Shown: piece after piece, positions 11,240 to 22,559 of the stretch
Layout: every line of letters starts with the position of its first letter
Position numbering within the stretch: position 1 is the stretch's first letter
Source: Calliphora vicina
Taxonomy: Eukaryota > Arthropoda > Insecta > Diptera > Calliphoridae
Length of the DNA stretch: 64,000 bases
NCBI RefSeq assembly: GCF_958450345.1
Contig: NC_088781.1
Coordinates: 116,882,431-116,946,430, forward strand
Reading direction: 5' to 3'
Made by a program: the position numbers and the translations under genes
Notes under the pieces: generated by a model
What the model was told of the DNA's origin: nothing
The model's database searches: none
Seen by the model: only the letters and a program-made list of their open reading frames with translations

Positions 11240-12239
11240 ATCTAAGCACTCTTTACATTTCTATGTGTGCCACTTCATTTGAGTCCGATTTCAACACTCA
11301 ACTGTGAACTTTAAAATCTATTCTCGAAAAAGTTCTTAATTCTAGAGAATGTGAATGAAAGTAATTTTTTAAAGATATGTAAAGCAAACAAAAACAATCT
11401 GTTGTCAACTCAATAAACTGCACATGAAAAATGTGTACCGTTAAAACTGCAGCAGTGAATGAATTAATACAACAAAAACAATAACATAAACTTGAAAAAA
11501 ATAGCTGAACAAGCATTTTTCATAGAAGAAACAAAATGGATATGAAACGAGAAATATGATGGAGCACCAAAAAAAATAACGGCACATCAGCATGATTTTT
11601 GTAACAAAAAAACATTCTTGGAATTTGTAATATTAAAAACTTTTGCAATTAACACAGTCTCAACACTTATTTAAAGGAATTTTAATATTTATTATTAACA
11701 AATAAACAATTTTATACGTTTTACCAACACCAAAAAACTCACCAAGTTTTCTTCTTTAACACATGTCACAATATATTGCAAATATTTATTGTATATAATT
11801 TTACTAATTCAATTTAAACTAAGTAGTTTTATTTTTGGCAAAACTTGATTCTAATTGGCAATTATTTTAAATAAATTTCATTAAATAATTCACAAAATGA
11901 TGAACGACAGACAACAATGTGGCGGCAAGAATTAAAATGAAATGAAACGACAGCTAAATTACAGAGTTGCTTTTTAATTTGAGTGAGTTTTAAAGAATGG
12001 CCTTGCCATATGTTTAATTTTGTAAATGAGTATTTGATAAAATATTTAAATTGAGCAATATATCATAAATAAATTATATTTTTTAATATTATAAATAATA
12101 AAAACACTTTTTTATTAATTTCTAATTAATATCAATTCTTTTAAAATAACTAAATTATTGTTTATTACTTTTCTATAAAGCTCATTCTTAGCATTAATAT
12201 GGCATCACCGATATAGTTAATGAAAGAAAGAAAAAACCG
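11240..12239. other. AT-rich intergenic DNA, nothing identified
   Basis: Short open frames only, with low-complexity composition. No domain, repeat end or RNA gene was recognised. Confidence 0.4.
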
Positions 12240-12497
12240 AATGAGTGAAAACTATAGTGAAAAATAACGGCAGTTTTTGCAAGTTGTCCCGAATTTTTGT
12301 TAAAAAAGTGTAATTTTATTAAATTTAAACATTTTATTTAAGTGAAACCTTAATCAATAAATATATAACAATATAATTGTTAATAAATAAAACTGTTGAT
12401 AAGTATTAATTAAGAAGTGTTCCTTTAAAACCACAAACTTACCAAATCCCGTTCAAGAATCTTCAGCTCACTTTTTATGCAGAAATTTTAATTTTGC
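12240..12497 (+). other. Candidate non-coding first exon with a strong splice donor
   Basis: TTTTGCG followed by GTAAGTTT at 12498 is a near-ideal 5' splice site, and the preceding 250 bases are compositionally more mixed than their surroundings. No downstream plus-strand coding exon was found in the window before Kr-h1, which is on the other strand, so this is only a candidate. Confidence 0.2.
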
Positions 12498-15400
12498 GGT
12501 AAGTTTTAATCACTTTAAACAATAGCGCTGTTTTAAAAACAAGCAAATTTACATAAATATTTAATAATCGAACAATTAAAAAACCGAAATCGGCTAGCAA
12601 TTTTCAAGTGTGTTTCTGTGTGTCCGATTACTGCAAATGAGTGTTTTAAAATTCACTCAATGTTGGTTTAATGAACAGAGTTGTAATTTTATGTATTAAT
12701 TGGTAATGTCAATAAAGCGAGTTTTCATATGATTTTAAAATCTTATTAGAATTTGAGTTGCGAAATATACCATCATCAGGGTAGGAAAAAATTATGATGT
12801 TGTAGAACTGAATATTTAATCATTTTGGCAGTTATTTAAGCTGGCCATACACGGAATCATTTGTTCGTCTGATTTGTAATTGAAAATGTTCAATTACTTG
12901 TGATTTTGTGAGCGCACAGCCCCATTAACAAGTCGAACACTAACAAATCATACGCACAGATTTATTAACACTTTTCTTTCGATAAAACCCACTGTGCCGG
13001 ATTTGAACGGAATTATCAGGGTTTTTGGTTGGTCGTTTTGTCTGGAGTGTCTTAAGGGAGAGAAAAGAAAAAAATAATTAACAGTATTAATTTTTATTCC
13101 AAGTTTAACGTTATTTTGTTTCTGAAAAAATTAATTTTCAATGCATTCTTTCAAAATTATTACAATTGAACAAATGCCAGATTAAATTAATTAAAATTGG
13201 ATAGTACGAATAAATTAAACGTTATAAAAGTGTATAAAATCACGTTTCGTTTTATAATTTAGCAAAATTTATAAATTTATCGGAGACACTGTATAAAAGT
13301 TATTTTTACATTCAGTTTTTTTAGAAGAATAAAGAAGTCGCCAAAAAACCACAAATATAAGAAAATTACAGCAAATTAAATAAAAATCTTTAAATTTGTC
13401 TAAAACTATTTATTGGTCTCACTTGTAATCTAGCGTTTACGAATGCAAGTAATCCCATTGGGAAAAATGCTAGGTCTTCACATTCTAAAAGATGCGATAT
13501 TCATGCCCTCACGCAGAAAATGTTATAAAAGGGCTTTACTTCATCTTCTAGAAATATTCATACTCATTCAAAAATAAGGTCTAACAAACCTTAATTTAAA
13601 ATTGAAATATAATTGGTTTTGCAATTATTCCTATAGTTTGTCTTTCTATAGTAAAATTTATTTTGCGCTCTTTATTATAAACCTTTACATGAAACCAGAA
13701 GAAGGTAAAAAATCATCTAAACAATTTTGTATTTTATAAAATTAGATGTTTTTTCTTTAGGTTTTATGCTGAATTCAATTGAATTTAATAACTATTCCAA
13801 AAAGTAATTCGAACAATATATTTTACTGATGTTAGGATTCTTCTTCGAATTTTGTTTTATCAATTGTCAAAAATATTTTTTGTATACAAAAAATAATCTA
13901 AAATGTTTTGATATTTATTTAATGTCTGATTGATTTGTCTTTTAAAAACAGTTGAAATAAAAGTAATATTAGCAGCATTATTTAATTTTTTGATTCATCT
14001 GGTTACACTCTACTTTAAAATAGAGAAATCACTCAATGTTACAAAGTGTAACACAAATTTTTAACCAGGTGGTAACACACAGTAAATGTAATTTAACATT
14101 AAAATAAGTCTACTCACCGCTAGATGTCGCATATATTCCTGTCTGTAGCCCTATGTTAATATAATTTAACATTAACAGCAGTAATGTTAACATAACACTA
14201 CTGACCACTAGATGGCTGTAACATTTGCCTATACTTTTTGTTCAAATAAAATTGTAGCGTATTTTTAATTAATTTAAAAATTTCTTTATTATTTCTGATA
14301 CTTATAAATTTGTTTTATATATTGTAATTCCTTAATAAATAAAACACTTTTTCATGTTGTCTGTTTAAGTATAATATTTGTATTCAAATATATATATATT
14401 TTTATATTTATTTGTTGGTATTATTATTGTATTGTTATTTTATGTTATTTATTGTTATTTTTTTAAAAAAAGAACTCTATTTTTATTTGCTTTACCAAAA
14501 AAAATCTTAAATATCTATATAATTTTAGGGAGATAATACAGATTTTGTTAGTTCAGTTGTTTTTTTTTGTTTGTTTGGCAATTATTATTATTTTAATTGA
14601 TGTCTTTTCATTATTCTTCAATAGAAAATTTAAATTTTAGTTGTGAAGAAATCAGTTCCATAGTTTTTAAATTGGGAGAGTATTTAGTTTAGAGGTTTAT
14701 AATATGTATGTGTATATGTAAATACTTATAGATGTATGTATGAATTGAGATGATTTAATGATTTTTTTTTTTAAATTTATAATCATGTTATGGATTTATA
14801 AACTTTTGAGTAAAAAAGTGTTTTTTAGTATAAAAGATTTATAAAACTATATTTTTGTTTAGAGAGGAGTTTTTAATATTATTTAATTTTTATTGAATAT
14901 TTAAGAAAACTGAAAATAATTTTTATGTCATAAGCAAGAATTAAAAATTGTGTTTGGTTTTTATATAACCAATTCTTGTTTTAAAGTTTTAAAATATTTT
15001 CAGTTTTCATTTTTTTATTATATATAAAATTTATGCTCGTGTATGTATTTTATTTATCTTTCCTTTAAATTTAAATTTTTTCTTTGTATGTTAAAAAAAT
15101 TTTTCTAATAATTTATTTTTTGCTTTTCCTTTAAATACATATTTTTATGTCTATATTTTTACTTTGATTATATGCAAAATATGGTATTTCATTATGTTTT
15201 ATTAATTAATTCCAATGAAAATCAATATGGTTTTTTTTCCTCAAATTTTTATTGGCTTTTGTTATTAAAATTATTTCAAGAAAATTGCAAATTATAAAGA
15301 AAATTCAAAGCAGTTCTGTTTTGATAGCAGTTTGGGTTAAAATTTTAGCCGTATTTTAAATAATTTCAATAAAAATTATGAACAACTTTTTCAACAAAAA

Positions 15401-15809
15401 TTTAACAAAATTATTTTTTTTTATTCCTAAAAAAGTCTTTCTAAGAATACTTATTTTCCAGATTAGAAAAATCTGTAGAGTTTCTATAATTTATAATTGT
15501 GTTTGAATTGATTGCTATGAAGAAGACCTTTGCACTGACAGTTCTGATTTATTTCTCTCATAAAGTATTGTAAATAATCTCAAAAATACCGAACTAGTTT
15601 ACTCTTATAACTCAGATCAATATATTTGTTCACTGTTTGCAAAGATCAATAAATCTACAAATGAAATAAGTTCATATGGGTCAATATCACTTCTCCAAAT
15701 TCTGAAGACAATATTTCATGAGCTCTTCCTAAAAAGACTTTTTAATTTTAGAACATAGAAAACTTAAAACTGATTAATTTGATATAGGATATTTCAAATA
15801 TTATGATTA
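12498..15809. other. AT-rich intergenic DNA with possible repeat remnants
   Basis: No gene recognised. Less AT-rich islands at about 12840-13060 (GCTGGCCATACACGG onward), 13430-13560 and 13990-14240 (TTAACATTAA-type duplications near CACTAGATGG) may be decayed elements, but no ends or coding pieces were established. Confidence 0.35.
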
Positions 15810-16450
15810 CGCCTCAGGAGCATAAGTCTGTGACTTTTTGAATTTCCCGGCTTTTAACTGAAAAGGCAACACTGCTCCAGTCAACAGACAGGACTACTGT
15901 CAAAATTTTAACAACTTGATGAGAAATCGTGTGCTTGTTAAGCATAATTTTTTGAGGAAAAAAAACCATCACTCATACCAAGGCTAAGCTTGATAAATAC
16001 TAAGGGAACTCTCCACCATCAATTTCAATGGTAAAAAAGTGGTTTACTGAATTTCATTGTGACCCTAAAATCACGGAAGATGCCGAACCTTCTGGACTAA
16101 CTGTTGAGGTCTCTACAGCCGAAACAATTAAAAAAAATTCACGAGTAAGCACGATCAAGTGTTGGCCGATCGGCCGATTCAAAGACTGAGAGATTGTGGA
16201 AGCCATAGGCATCTCACATGGCTCAGTGGTTTCAATTTTGAATGATCACTTGGGTATGAGAAAGCTATCCGCAAGATGGCTGCCGCGTTTTATCACAATC
16301 GAGTACACAAAAGGTTACACACATGAATTAGGTTACGAATTGCACCCTCATCCGCCATGTTCTCCGAATTTAGCCCCGAGTGACTATATCTTGTTTTCGA
16401 ACCTAAAGAAATCGCATTTGGAAGGAACAGAACAGAGTAATAAATTGCGT
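15810..16450 (+). pseudogene. Internally deleted mariner transposase
   Basis: Plus-strand translation gives mariner motifs in order: HTKAKLDKY, SISMVKKWFTEF, EDAEPSG followed by VEVSTAETIKK, then EAIGISHGSVVSILNDHLGM and RKLSARWLPRF (helix-turn-helix and linker). It jumps directly to YELHPHPPCSPNLAPSDYILF, the third-aspartate region. The catalytic segment with the first two Asp residues is missing, and there are stop codons (for example in KYstopGNS). It is non-functional. GCATAAGTCTGTGACTTTTT near 15819 may be part of its 5' end. Confidence 0.75.
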
Positions 16451-16510
16451 TGTAGTTAAGCAACTGATAGACAAGTCCACTACCAACTAGACCACTAGGG
16501 CTCTCAACAT
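16451..16510 (-). repeat. Short tRNA-like fragment (SINE head?)
   Basis: On the minus strand TGGTCTAGTTGGTAGTGGAC resembles a tRNA D-arm and A box. No B box follows. It may be a SINE head fragment next to the mariner remnant. Confidence 0.25.
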
Positions 16511-17056
16511 TTGAAATCAATTGAATTTTCATCGATTCTAGCAGTTGGTGTTTGGGAATTCCCAACCGACAATTCGTACACTATTAATGAGGCATACAGT
16601 TTAAAGGAGGATGTTTTCAAGACAAACAAAAAATATGGCAGATGGATAGTGGATTTTGTAAATGGAAATTATTTATCAAACTGTAGACTTTATTTAGTTC
16701 TTTTTCTTTCATATATACCTTTACTAGTATAAATTCCAAATATTTTTACTCATAGCCAGCTGGGTTATAATTCAACGAATTCAACTATGGTAGCTAAAAA
16801 CTTTTCTTTGAAAGGAGGAATTGAGAACAGTGGCAAAATTTGGGGTATCCATAGCATGCCTAGTGCCAAAGACGACTGTGTATCGAGAAAAAGTTCCACA
16901 AATAAGTTGGAAGTTACTGTCGACAATCTCGCATAAATTTTAAAATATCATCAAGTTATGGACAAGAAAATTTATGGAATACAAAACAGTTGGTCCATTA
17001 GTATTAAATAAGTCATTTCCAGCCTTTGGAAACATAGTCCATTTCATCATTCTCTA

Positions 17057-18110
17057 TTGGGTGTATAACTTAAAAATGCGGTTTTTTTGAACACGCGTAA
17101 ACAACGAAGTTATTTTTTGCTTCGAAAATTTTGTACCTACAAAACGTCATATGCGGGAAGTTTTCCCTTGCTTATTTAGTTTAAATAAAAAGTGCCACTG
17201 AAGCACACCGATTGCTCACCAAAGCTTAAGCTGTGGTGATTTTGACACGGAAGATTTTCAAAAAAGTTTGAAGACCAAGAATTGGAGACATTACTCCATG
17301 AAGATTGTTATCAAACTCAAAAAAAACTTGCAAAATCATTGGGAGCTACTCAAGCAGCAATTTCAAAACGTTTGCGAACTGCAGGATTCATCCCAAAGCA
17401 GGAAAATTGGGTACGATACGAATTGCAGACGAGAGACCTTGAAAGAAGATTTTGCATGTCCGAAATGATGCTTGAACGCTATAAAATAAAATAATTTTTG
17501 CACCGAATCATTACTTGTGAGGAAAAATGGATCCATTACGATAACCCGAAGCTTAGGATATTGTATGTGAAGCCAAAGCCAAATATCCATGGCGCTAAAG
17601 TAATGTCCGAAATGATGCTTGAACGCTATAAAAGAAAATCATTTTTACACCGAATCATTACTTGCGATGGAAAATGTATCCATTACGATAACCCGAAGCG
17701 TAAGAGATCGTATGTGAAGCCCGTCCAACAAGCCGAATCGACACCAAAGCAAAATATCCATGGCGCTAAGACAATGCTCTGTATGGTGGGACTAAAAGGG
17801 TTTTATCTGTTATGAGCTGCTGAAATTTAGCTACACCATCAAGGGAAACCTATACCGAACACAATTGAAGCTAGCATTGGACGACAACATTCAGTCACAT
17901 GTTGCAATAACTGTTAAAAAGTATTTAGAATGAAGTGGTTGGGAAGTTTTGCCTCAAACACTTTATAGTACAGTCTGTGCTCAGTCCGACTAATATTTGT
18001 TTCGATCGATTTAGAACGCTCTCTCTGGAATACTTTTTACTTTGGAACAGAGTATTGGCTTTATTCGTTCTTGAACTTAAAAGATGAGCACTTCAAAATA
18101 AAAATTAAAA
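17057..18110 (+). pseudogene. Dead mariner element with an internal tandem duplication
   Basis: Begins at TTGGGTGTATAACTTAAAAA after TA (17055-17056), a mariner-type 5' end. Coding pieces follow: QTQKKLAKSLGATQAAISKR (helix-turn-helix), RRFCMSEMMLERYK, HRIITC and IHYDNPK, then KPNIHGAK. About 147 bp (from CCGAAATGATGC at 17459 to 17604) is then repeated from 17606 onward with slight divergence. Later pieces read VAITVKKYLE, a TGA (17931-17933) and SGWEVLP. Frameshifts and stops abound, and the 3' terminal repeat is not evident. Confidence 0.75.
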
Positions 18111-19317
18111 CTTTGAGTCTAATAATAAACGTACAAATATTATTCTCAGCATTACTACAAAAAAATCCCGCTACAAACGATGCTAAATTTTAACCCTCTA
18201 CTGTAATATTGTTAGTAAATATTTCTACCAAATTATAAAAAAATTTAAATTAAAAAAAAAAAACTAAAAACTTTTGTTTTGTTTTAAAATTATTTGAATA
18301 TAAATATTATATTTTGTTTCTTTAATATATTGATTGGTTGTTTGTATAAGTATTGATAATGATTAAACTAATGGTTAACTAAAGGTTAACTAACTATTAC
18401 GTTTAAATTTTAGTAGTTAAAAAGTAGTAAAATATAACTAGCAGTTTTATTACTAAACTTTAGTGATGATTTCTTTTTTTTTTTTGGAAAAAAAAACAAT
18501 AATAATAATAATTACTACATAATAATGCACTTAAAAATTATAAAAGATAATAAAGTTTTAAAACTTACAACTTAACACACAAATTAAAAAAATTAAACAT
18601 AAAAAAATTATAATTTTTTTTTAAAGATTTTCTTTTTTCTTTCATTATAAAATATAAACAAAATTAAATAAAGAAAATAATACTTTTGGCATAGCAAAAT
18701 AAATATGTATGTAGGTAGGTATTTTATTTAAAATATATTTAAAAAATAATAGTGATAGTGATAAATCATAAAAATGTTTTACAAATAATTAAAATTAAAT
18801 TTTGTTTTGTGTTAATAATAATTTATTGTTTTTTTTTTTGTTTGTAATAACATGACACAGCAACTAAAGAAAATTTATTTAAAATAATTTTTTTTACTTT
18901 GCAACTTAACAAAATTAGTTGGGGAGGAGGGGAGTTAAATATTTTTGATTTGATTTTAAAGTTTTTCCAAAAAACATATATAAAAAAAGTATAAAACTAA
19001 AAATAATAGTTATAAAAATAAATTACTAGTTAATTAAGAATTAAAAATCATTATAAATTACTCAAATAAAAGGTTTCTACAGTGAAAACAAAAATATCTA
19101 TATTTTAAAAAGGTTTTACAAGAAATTAAGTTTTTATTTGTAGTTTTTTAGGTTTTGAAAATAAAAACTTGTTCTTTTTTTTCTACCTTAAGTTTCTCTC
19201 AGCTTCAATAGTTTTGTTTGTATATGAATTTTGTGTATTTTTTTATATTTTTTTTTGTTTTTCATTTATGCAGCAGTCTTCTTGTTTAGGTTTTAATAGT
19301 TTAATATTTATTCCTTA
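18111..19317. other. AT-rich DNA downstream of Kr-h1, probable 3' UTR in part
   Basis: The Kr-h1 transcript must run into this stretch on the minus strand. Several AATAAA hexamers (TTTATT on the plus strand) are present and none stands out as the single poly(A) signal. No other gene is visible. Confidence 0.35.
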
Positions 19318-19419
19318 TTAACTATTTATTCCATTGTTTAATTTATTGATATCATCCTTTGCCGTTTTACTAATGCTACTTTCTTTCTTTTTTCCGGTAG
19401 CTTTATTATCCAGCTCCTC
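19318..19419 (-). other. 33-codon open frame after the Kr-h1 stop (possible readthrough)
   Basis: Directly after the TAG at 19422-19420 the same frame stays open for 33 codons (EELDNKATGKKKESSISKTA and further residues) and ends in two tandem TAA codons. The composition is polar and Lys-rich, rather unlike the AT-rich surroundings. It may be chance 3' UTR, since 33 open codons are not rare. Confidence 0.25.
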
Positions 19420-22237
19420 CTATGAGGCTTTAGCAAATTGTATTACCGAACTGTGTCTCATTACTTTGGGATTAAGTTCCTTAGCACCAGCATTAGTGTT
19501 TTCATGATCGGCTGTTTCGCCGCAATCACTCATATAGAGTTTGCGTTTTCTTAGAGGCAATGTCATGACATCACGATCAGCCATTAGCATCATATCACTT
19601 TCGGGTGAGGATGATCTGTCGGGCGATTCGGTGGATGATCTTAATGGAGCTATAGCAGCTTCAACTTGACGTAAGATGATTTCATTGTTGTGTAAGGAGG
19701 GCCTGTAAAAAGCAATAAAAAGAAAAAATTTAGTCTTAAGTTAGCAACCAAGTTGTGTTTAGAAACAATAACATATCTAACAAATAATTTAAGTTTTATT
19801 TTCCTAAAATACTTACTCAAACTTTGGCACTGGTGCATAACCCTTGGCCAAACCTCCCACATGCCTCGTCAGCTCATCTCTCTTGTAATGATCCATTAAA
19901 TTCTCCGTCAAGTTATTCATAACCATTGATTTGACCACATCTGCATGATGATTTTCATGCTGAGGTCTAATCAATGATTTGTGATGCATATTGTTGGGTA
20001 AATTGTTATAGATTTGATTGCTATTCGATTTCTGTTGAGAATGATGCAGTTGCATTATTTGTATGGCGGCCTGTTGGACATCGTCTTCACGACGACTGGC
20101 TATGGTGGCCGCCTCCAAAAGAGCTGGATTAATAGTGGGTTGATCGTAACGTACGTGATGTTGCTGAGGCGATGCTAATGTAGCATGTTGAAGCTCGGTG
20201 TTATGTGATGGACTGGTAGAGGCATTTAGGTAATGATACTGCTGTTGTTGCTGTAGATGATGCGTCTGATGTTGGGGCGATGAAGAACTTTGGTAATGAT
20301 AGCTGAGATGTGATAATGGTGCTTGTTGATGATGACTGCTGAGTGGCGGCTGTTGATGATGATGCTGTTCCTCGCTGATGTGATGATTTTGGGTAACACT
20401 TAAATCGGTAGGCATCTCATCGGATATGGGGAAACCTCCTTGATGACTTAAGTCTACCAGAGACACAGCAGCCAATTGACGGGTGTTATTGCAAGGTATG
20501 GAGCCACTGGCCACACCACTATCACGACTATGATGATCAGCCTCCAAACTCAAAGACATAGTGGGTGAGGCCACAGAGGACGTTGGAGAGGCTGCCGATA
20601 GCCTGGAGCCCGAAGCATACGAAGACGAGGGCGACATAGATGAGGATATGGGCGAGCCGGGAGATCCAGGACTTAAGGGTCCCACCGATTGGCTGCTGCT
20701 GCTCAGTTTTTCTTTTCTCGGCTTGCGCGTTTTCGCCGAGTTGCTGGTGGTAGTGGTGCCAACACTTGAGCTTGGCGATTGTGGTGAATTTGGTCCGGAA
20801 TTTGTTTCAGCACCCGATGATGTCGATACCGAGGACACAGTACCATTGCCATTTGCATTGGTCTCCTCCTCATCATCTGGCATTTCATTGGCATGTCCCT
20901 TAATATGGGCCTCCATTTCCTTCTTGCTCTTAAACGTTTCATCGCATATAGTGCACTTATAGCATTTCGAGCCATAGTGCTGGACACGATGCAACTTCAA
21001 AACATGATTGTAGCCAAAATCACGGAAACAAATATCGCAATGATATGGCTTCTCTCCCGTGTGGGTACGTGAGTGCACTTTCAATTGTTTCGAACAGGTA
21101 AAACCTTTGCCACAACCTTCCACCGGACATTTGTAAGGTTTTTCGCCGGTATGCGTGCGCATGTGTATCACTAATTGGCCCGATTGTATGAAGGTTTTGT
21201 CGCACACCGAACATTTGTGCGGTCGTTCACCGGTGTGTATGCGCATGTGACGATGTAGTTTGCCCGAGTGTTCAAAGGCACGACCACACACATCACACTT
21301 GTATGGACGCTCTTTGGTGTGTATGCGACGGTGTACTTGAAGATTCTCTTTGACACTGAAGAGTTTGTGACAGAACTCACATTCGAAGGGTCTTTCGCCA
21401 GTATGGGTACGATAATGACGAATCTGGAAAGAGAGAAGATAAAACATTATATTTCAAATTATAGAACAAAGAGAGAGATTTTTTACTCACCAGTCTTGCA
21501 GGCACAGCAAATGTCTTCTGACAGACATTACACTGATAGGGATCGCCACCATTTGTGGCCGCATTTGCATTGGGCTTGATTTGTGGTGTCTTTGGTATGC
21601 CCAACGGTACGCCAGCTTCATTCAGTTCAACACCCACCGGTAACTGGAGCGAATTAGCTGCTGCATTTGTGCTGCCATTCATTAAACTCAAATCACCATT
21701 TTTAGCATGGGATTTTGTGTGGGAAGTATGAGCCGATTTGCTGCCAAAAGTCATGCCACATTGTTCACACTTGAACTGGGGCTTATTGGCATTTGTTTTG
21801 CGTACCGTTGTCGTTGAAGTAGGTGTGCTGCTGGTAACATTATTTGTTGGTGTTGTTGTTGTTGTTGATATTGGGTTTGGTGTTGGCGTTGTCGTTGCTG
21901 AGGGTGGTGTTAAGGAAGCAGGTTGTGTGGTGGCATACAATGTTATACCCGGTGGTAATAATTCTGTTTTAATATTTGTTAAATATTGTTGCTGTTGATG
22001 ATTTGTTGCTGTAATACTTGTGGAGTTAATGTTGTGTAACAACGATTGTTGCTGGTGATGTTGCTGTTGCATTGTTGTGATATTCACATTATTAAGTATA
22101 TAACTGTTGTTAGTTATTGGATGTTGCTGCTGCTGCTGCTGGTGTGGTTCATGATTGTTTCTGAGGGGTGCACACAATTGCGCCTGACTAGGTTGTTCTG
22201 ATTTTATAATTAGTGGTGTGGATTGGTAATAGACCAT
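19420..22237 (-). CDS. Kr-h1: Krueppel homolog 1, eight-finger C2H2 transcription factor
   Basis: Three coding exons on the minus strand: 22237-21491, 21423-19817 and 19702-19420. The first donor is CTG|GTGAGT and its acceptor TTTCCAG|ATT (phase 0). The second intron is GA|GTAAGT to TTTTACAG|GCC (phase 2). The joined frame is 878 residues. The start ATG gives MVYYQSTPLIIKSEQ, as in fly Kr-h1. A Gln/Thr/Asn-rich N-terminus precedes finger 1 (about 157-177), a linker, then finger 2 split exactly by the first intron, and fingers 3-8 in tandem with TGEKP-type linkers (to about residue 426). The finger sequences (for example FEHSGKLHRHMRIH, FIQSGQLVIHMRTH) and the C-terminal RKRKLYMSD and SSVIQFAKAS are those of Kr-h1. 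A Ser/Pro/His/Gln-rich region lies between. Kr-h1 is a nuclear factor induced by juvenile hormone through Met/Gce and Tai, and it represses metamorphic genes. The exon begins at 22254 after TTTTTTCCAG, and the frame is open from there, so a longer N-terminal isoform spliced from upstream is possible, as in Drosophila. Confidence 0.95.
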
Positions 22238-22257
22238 TGTGTTGTTTTGTGAATCTG
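22238..22257 (-). other. Kr-h1: Kr-h1 splice acceptor and end of the 5' leader
   Basis: TTTTTTCCAG precedes ATTCACAAAACAACACA and the start ATG. The AG is at 22256-22255 and the exon starts at 22254. This shows that a 5' exon lies further right. Confidence 0.75.
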
Positions 22258-22404
22258 GAAAAAATATAAAAAAATATATATTTGAAATTAATAATTTGTT
22301 TAGAATTATAATGATAGTTCTTAAATGTTATAATTATAATTAAATTTTAGTAAATTGAATTTACTGAGCAGATTAACTAAGTCTATGAGACCGTTGTAGT
22401 GGAA

Positions 22405-22482
22405 CAGACCAGAGTGTCTGGGGGGAATCGAACCTACACCCCCATAAAATGATGGATTATCATACTGCCAACTAGATTACTT
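22405..22482 (-). repeat. tRNA-like sequence or SINE head in the Kr-h1 5' intron
   Basis: On the minus strand TAGTTGGCAGT (22474-22464) resembles an A box, and GGTTCGATTCC (22434-22424) is a perfect pol III B box, about 30 bases apart. No acceptor stem pairs properly, so it is not a functional tRNA gene. It is likely a tRNA-derived SINE. Confidence 0.45.
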
Positions 22483-22559
22483 ATCCAATTTTACTTATCG
22501 ATTTCAAATTAGTGGGAATATCTATTGTTTTCAAATTTTGAGCTTGTAATTTTCATGTT

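Noticed and set aside
20561..21998. Plus-strand and alternate-frame ORFs across Kr-h1
   Set aside because: Shadows of the C2H2 coding frame, with no domain of their own.
22405..22482. Functional tRNA gene
   Set aside because: A and B boxes are present, but no acceptor or anticodon stem pairs correctly, so it is better explained as a SINE head.
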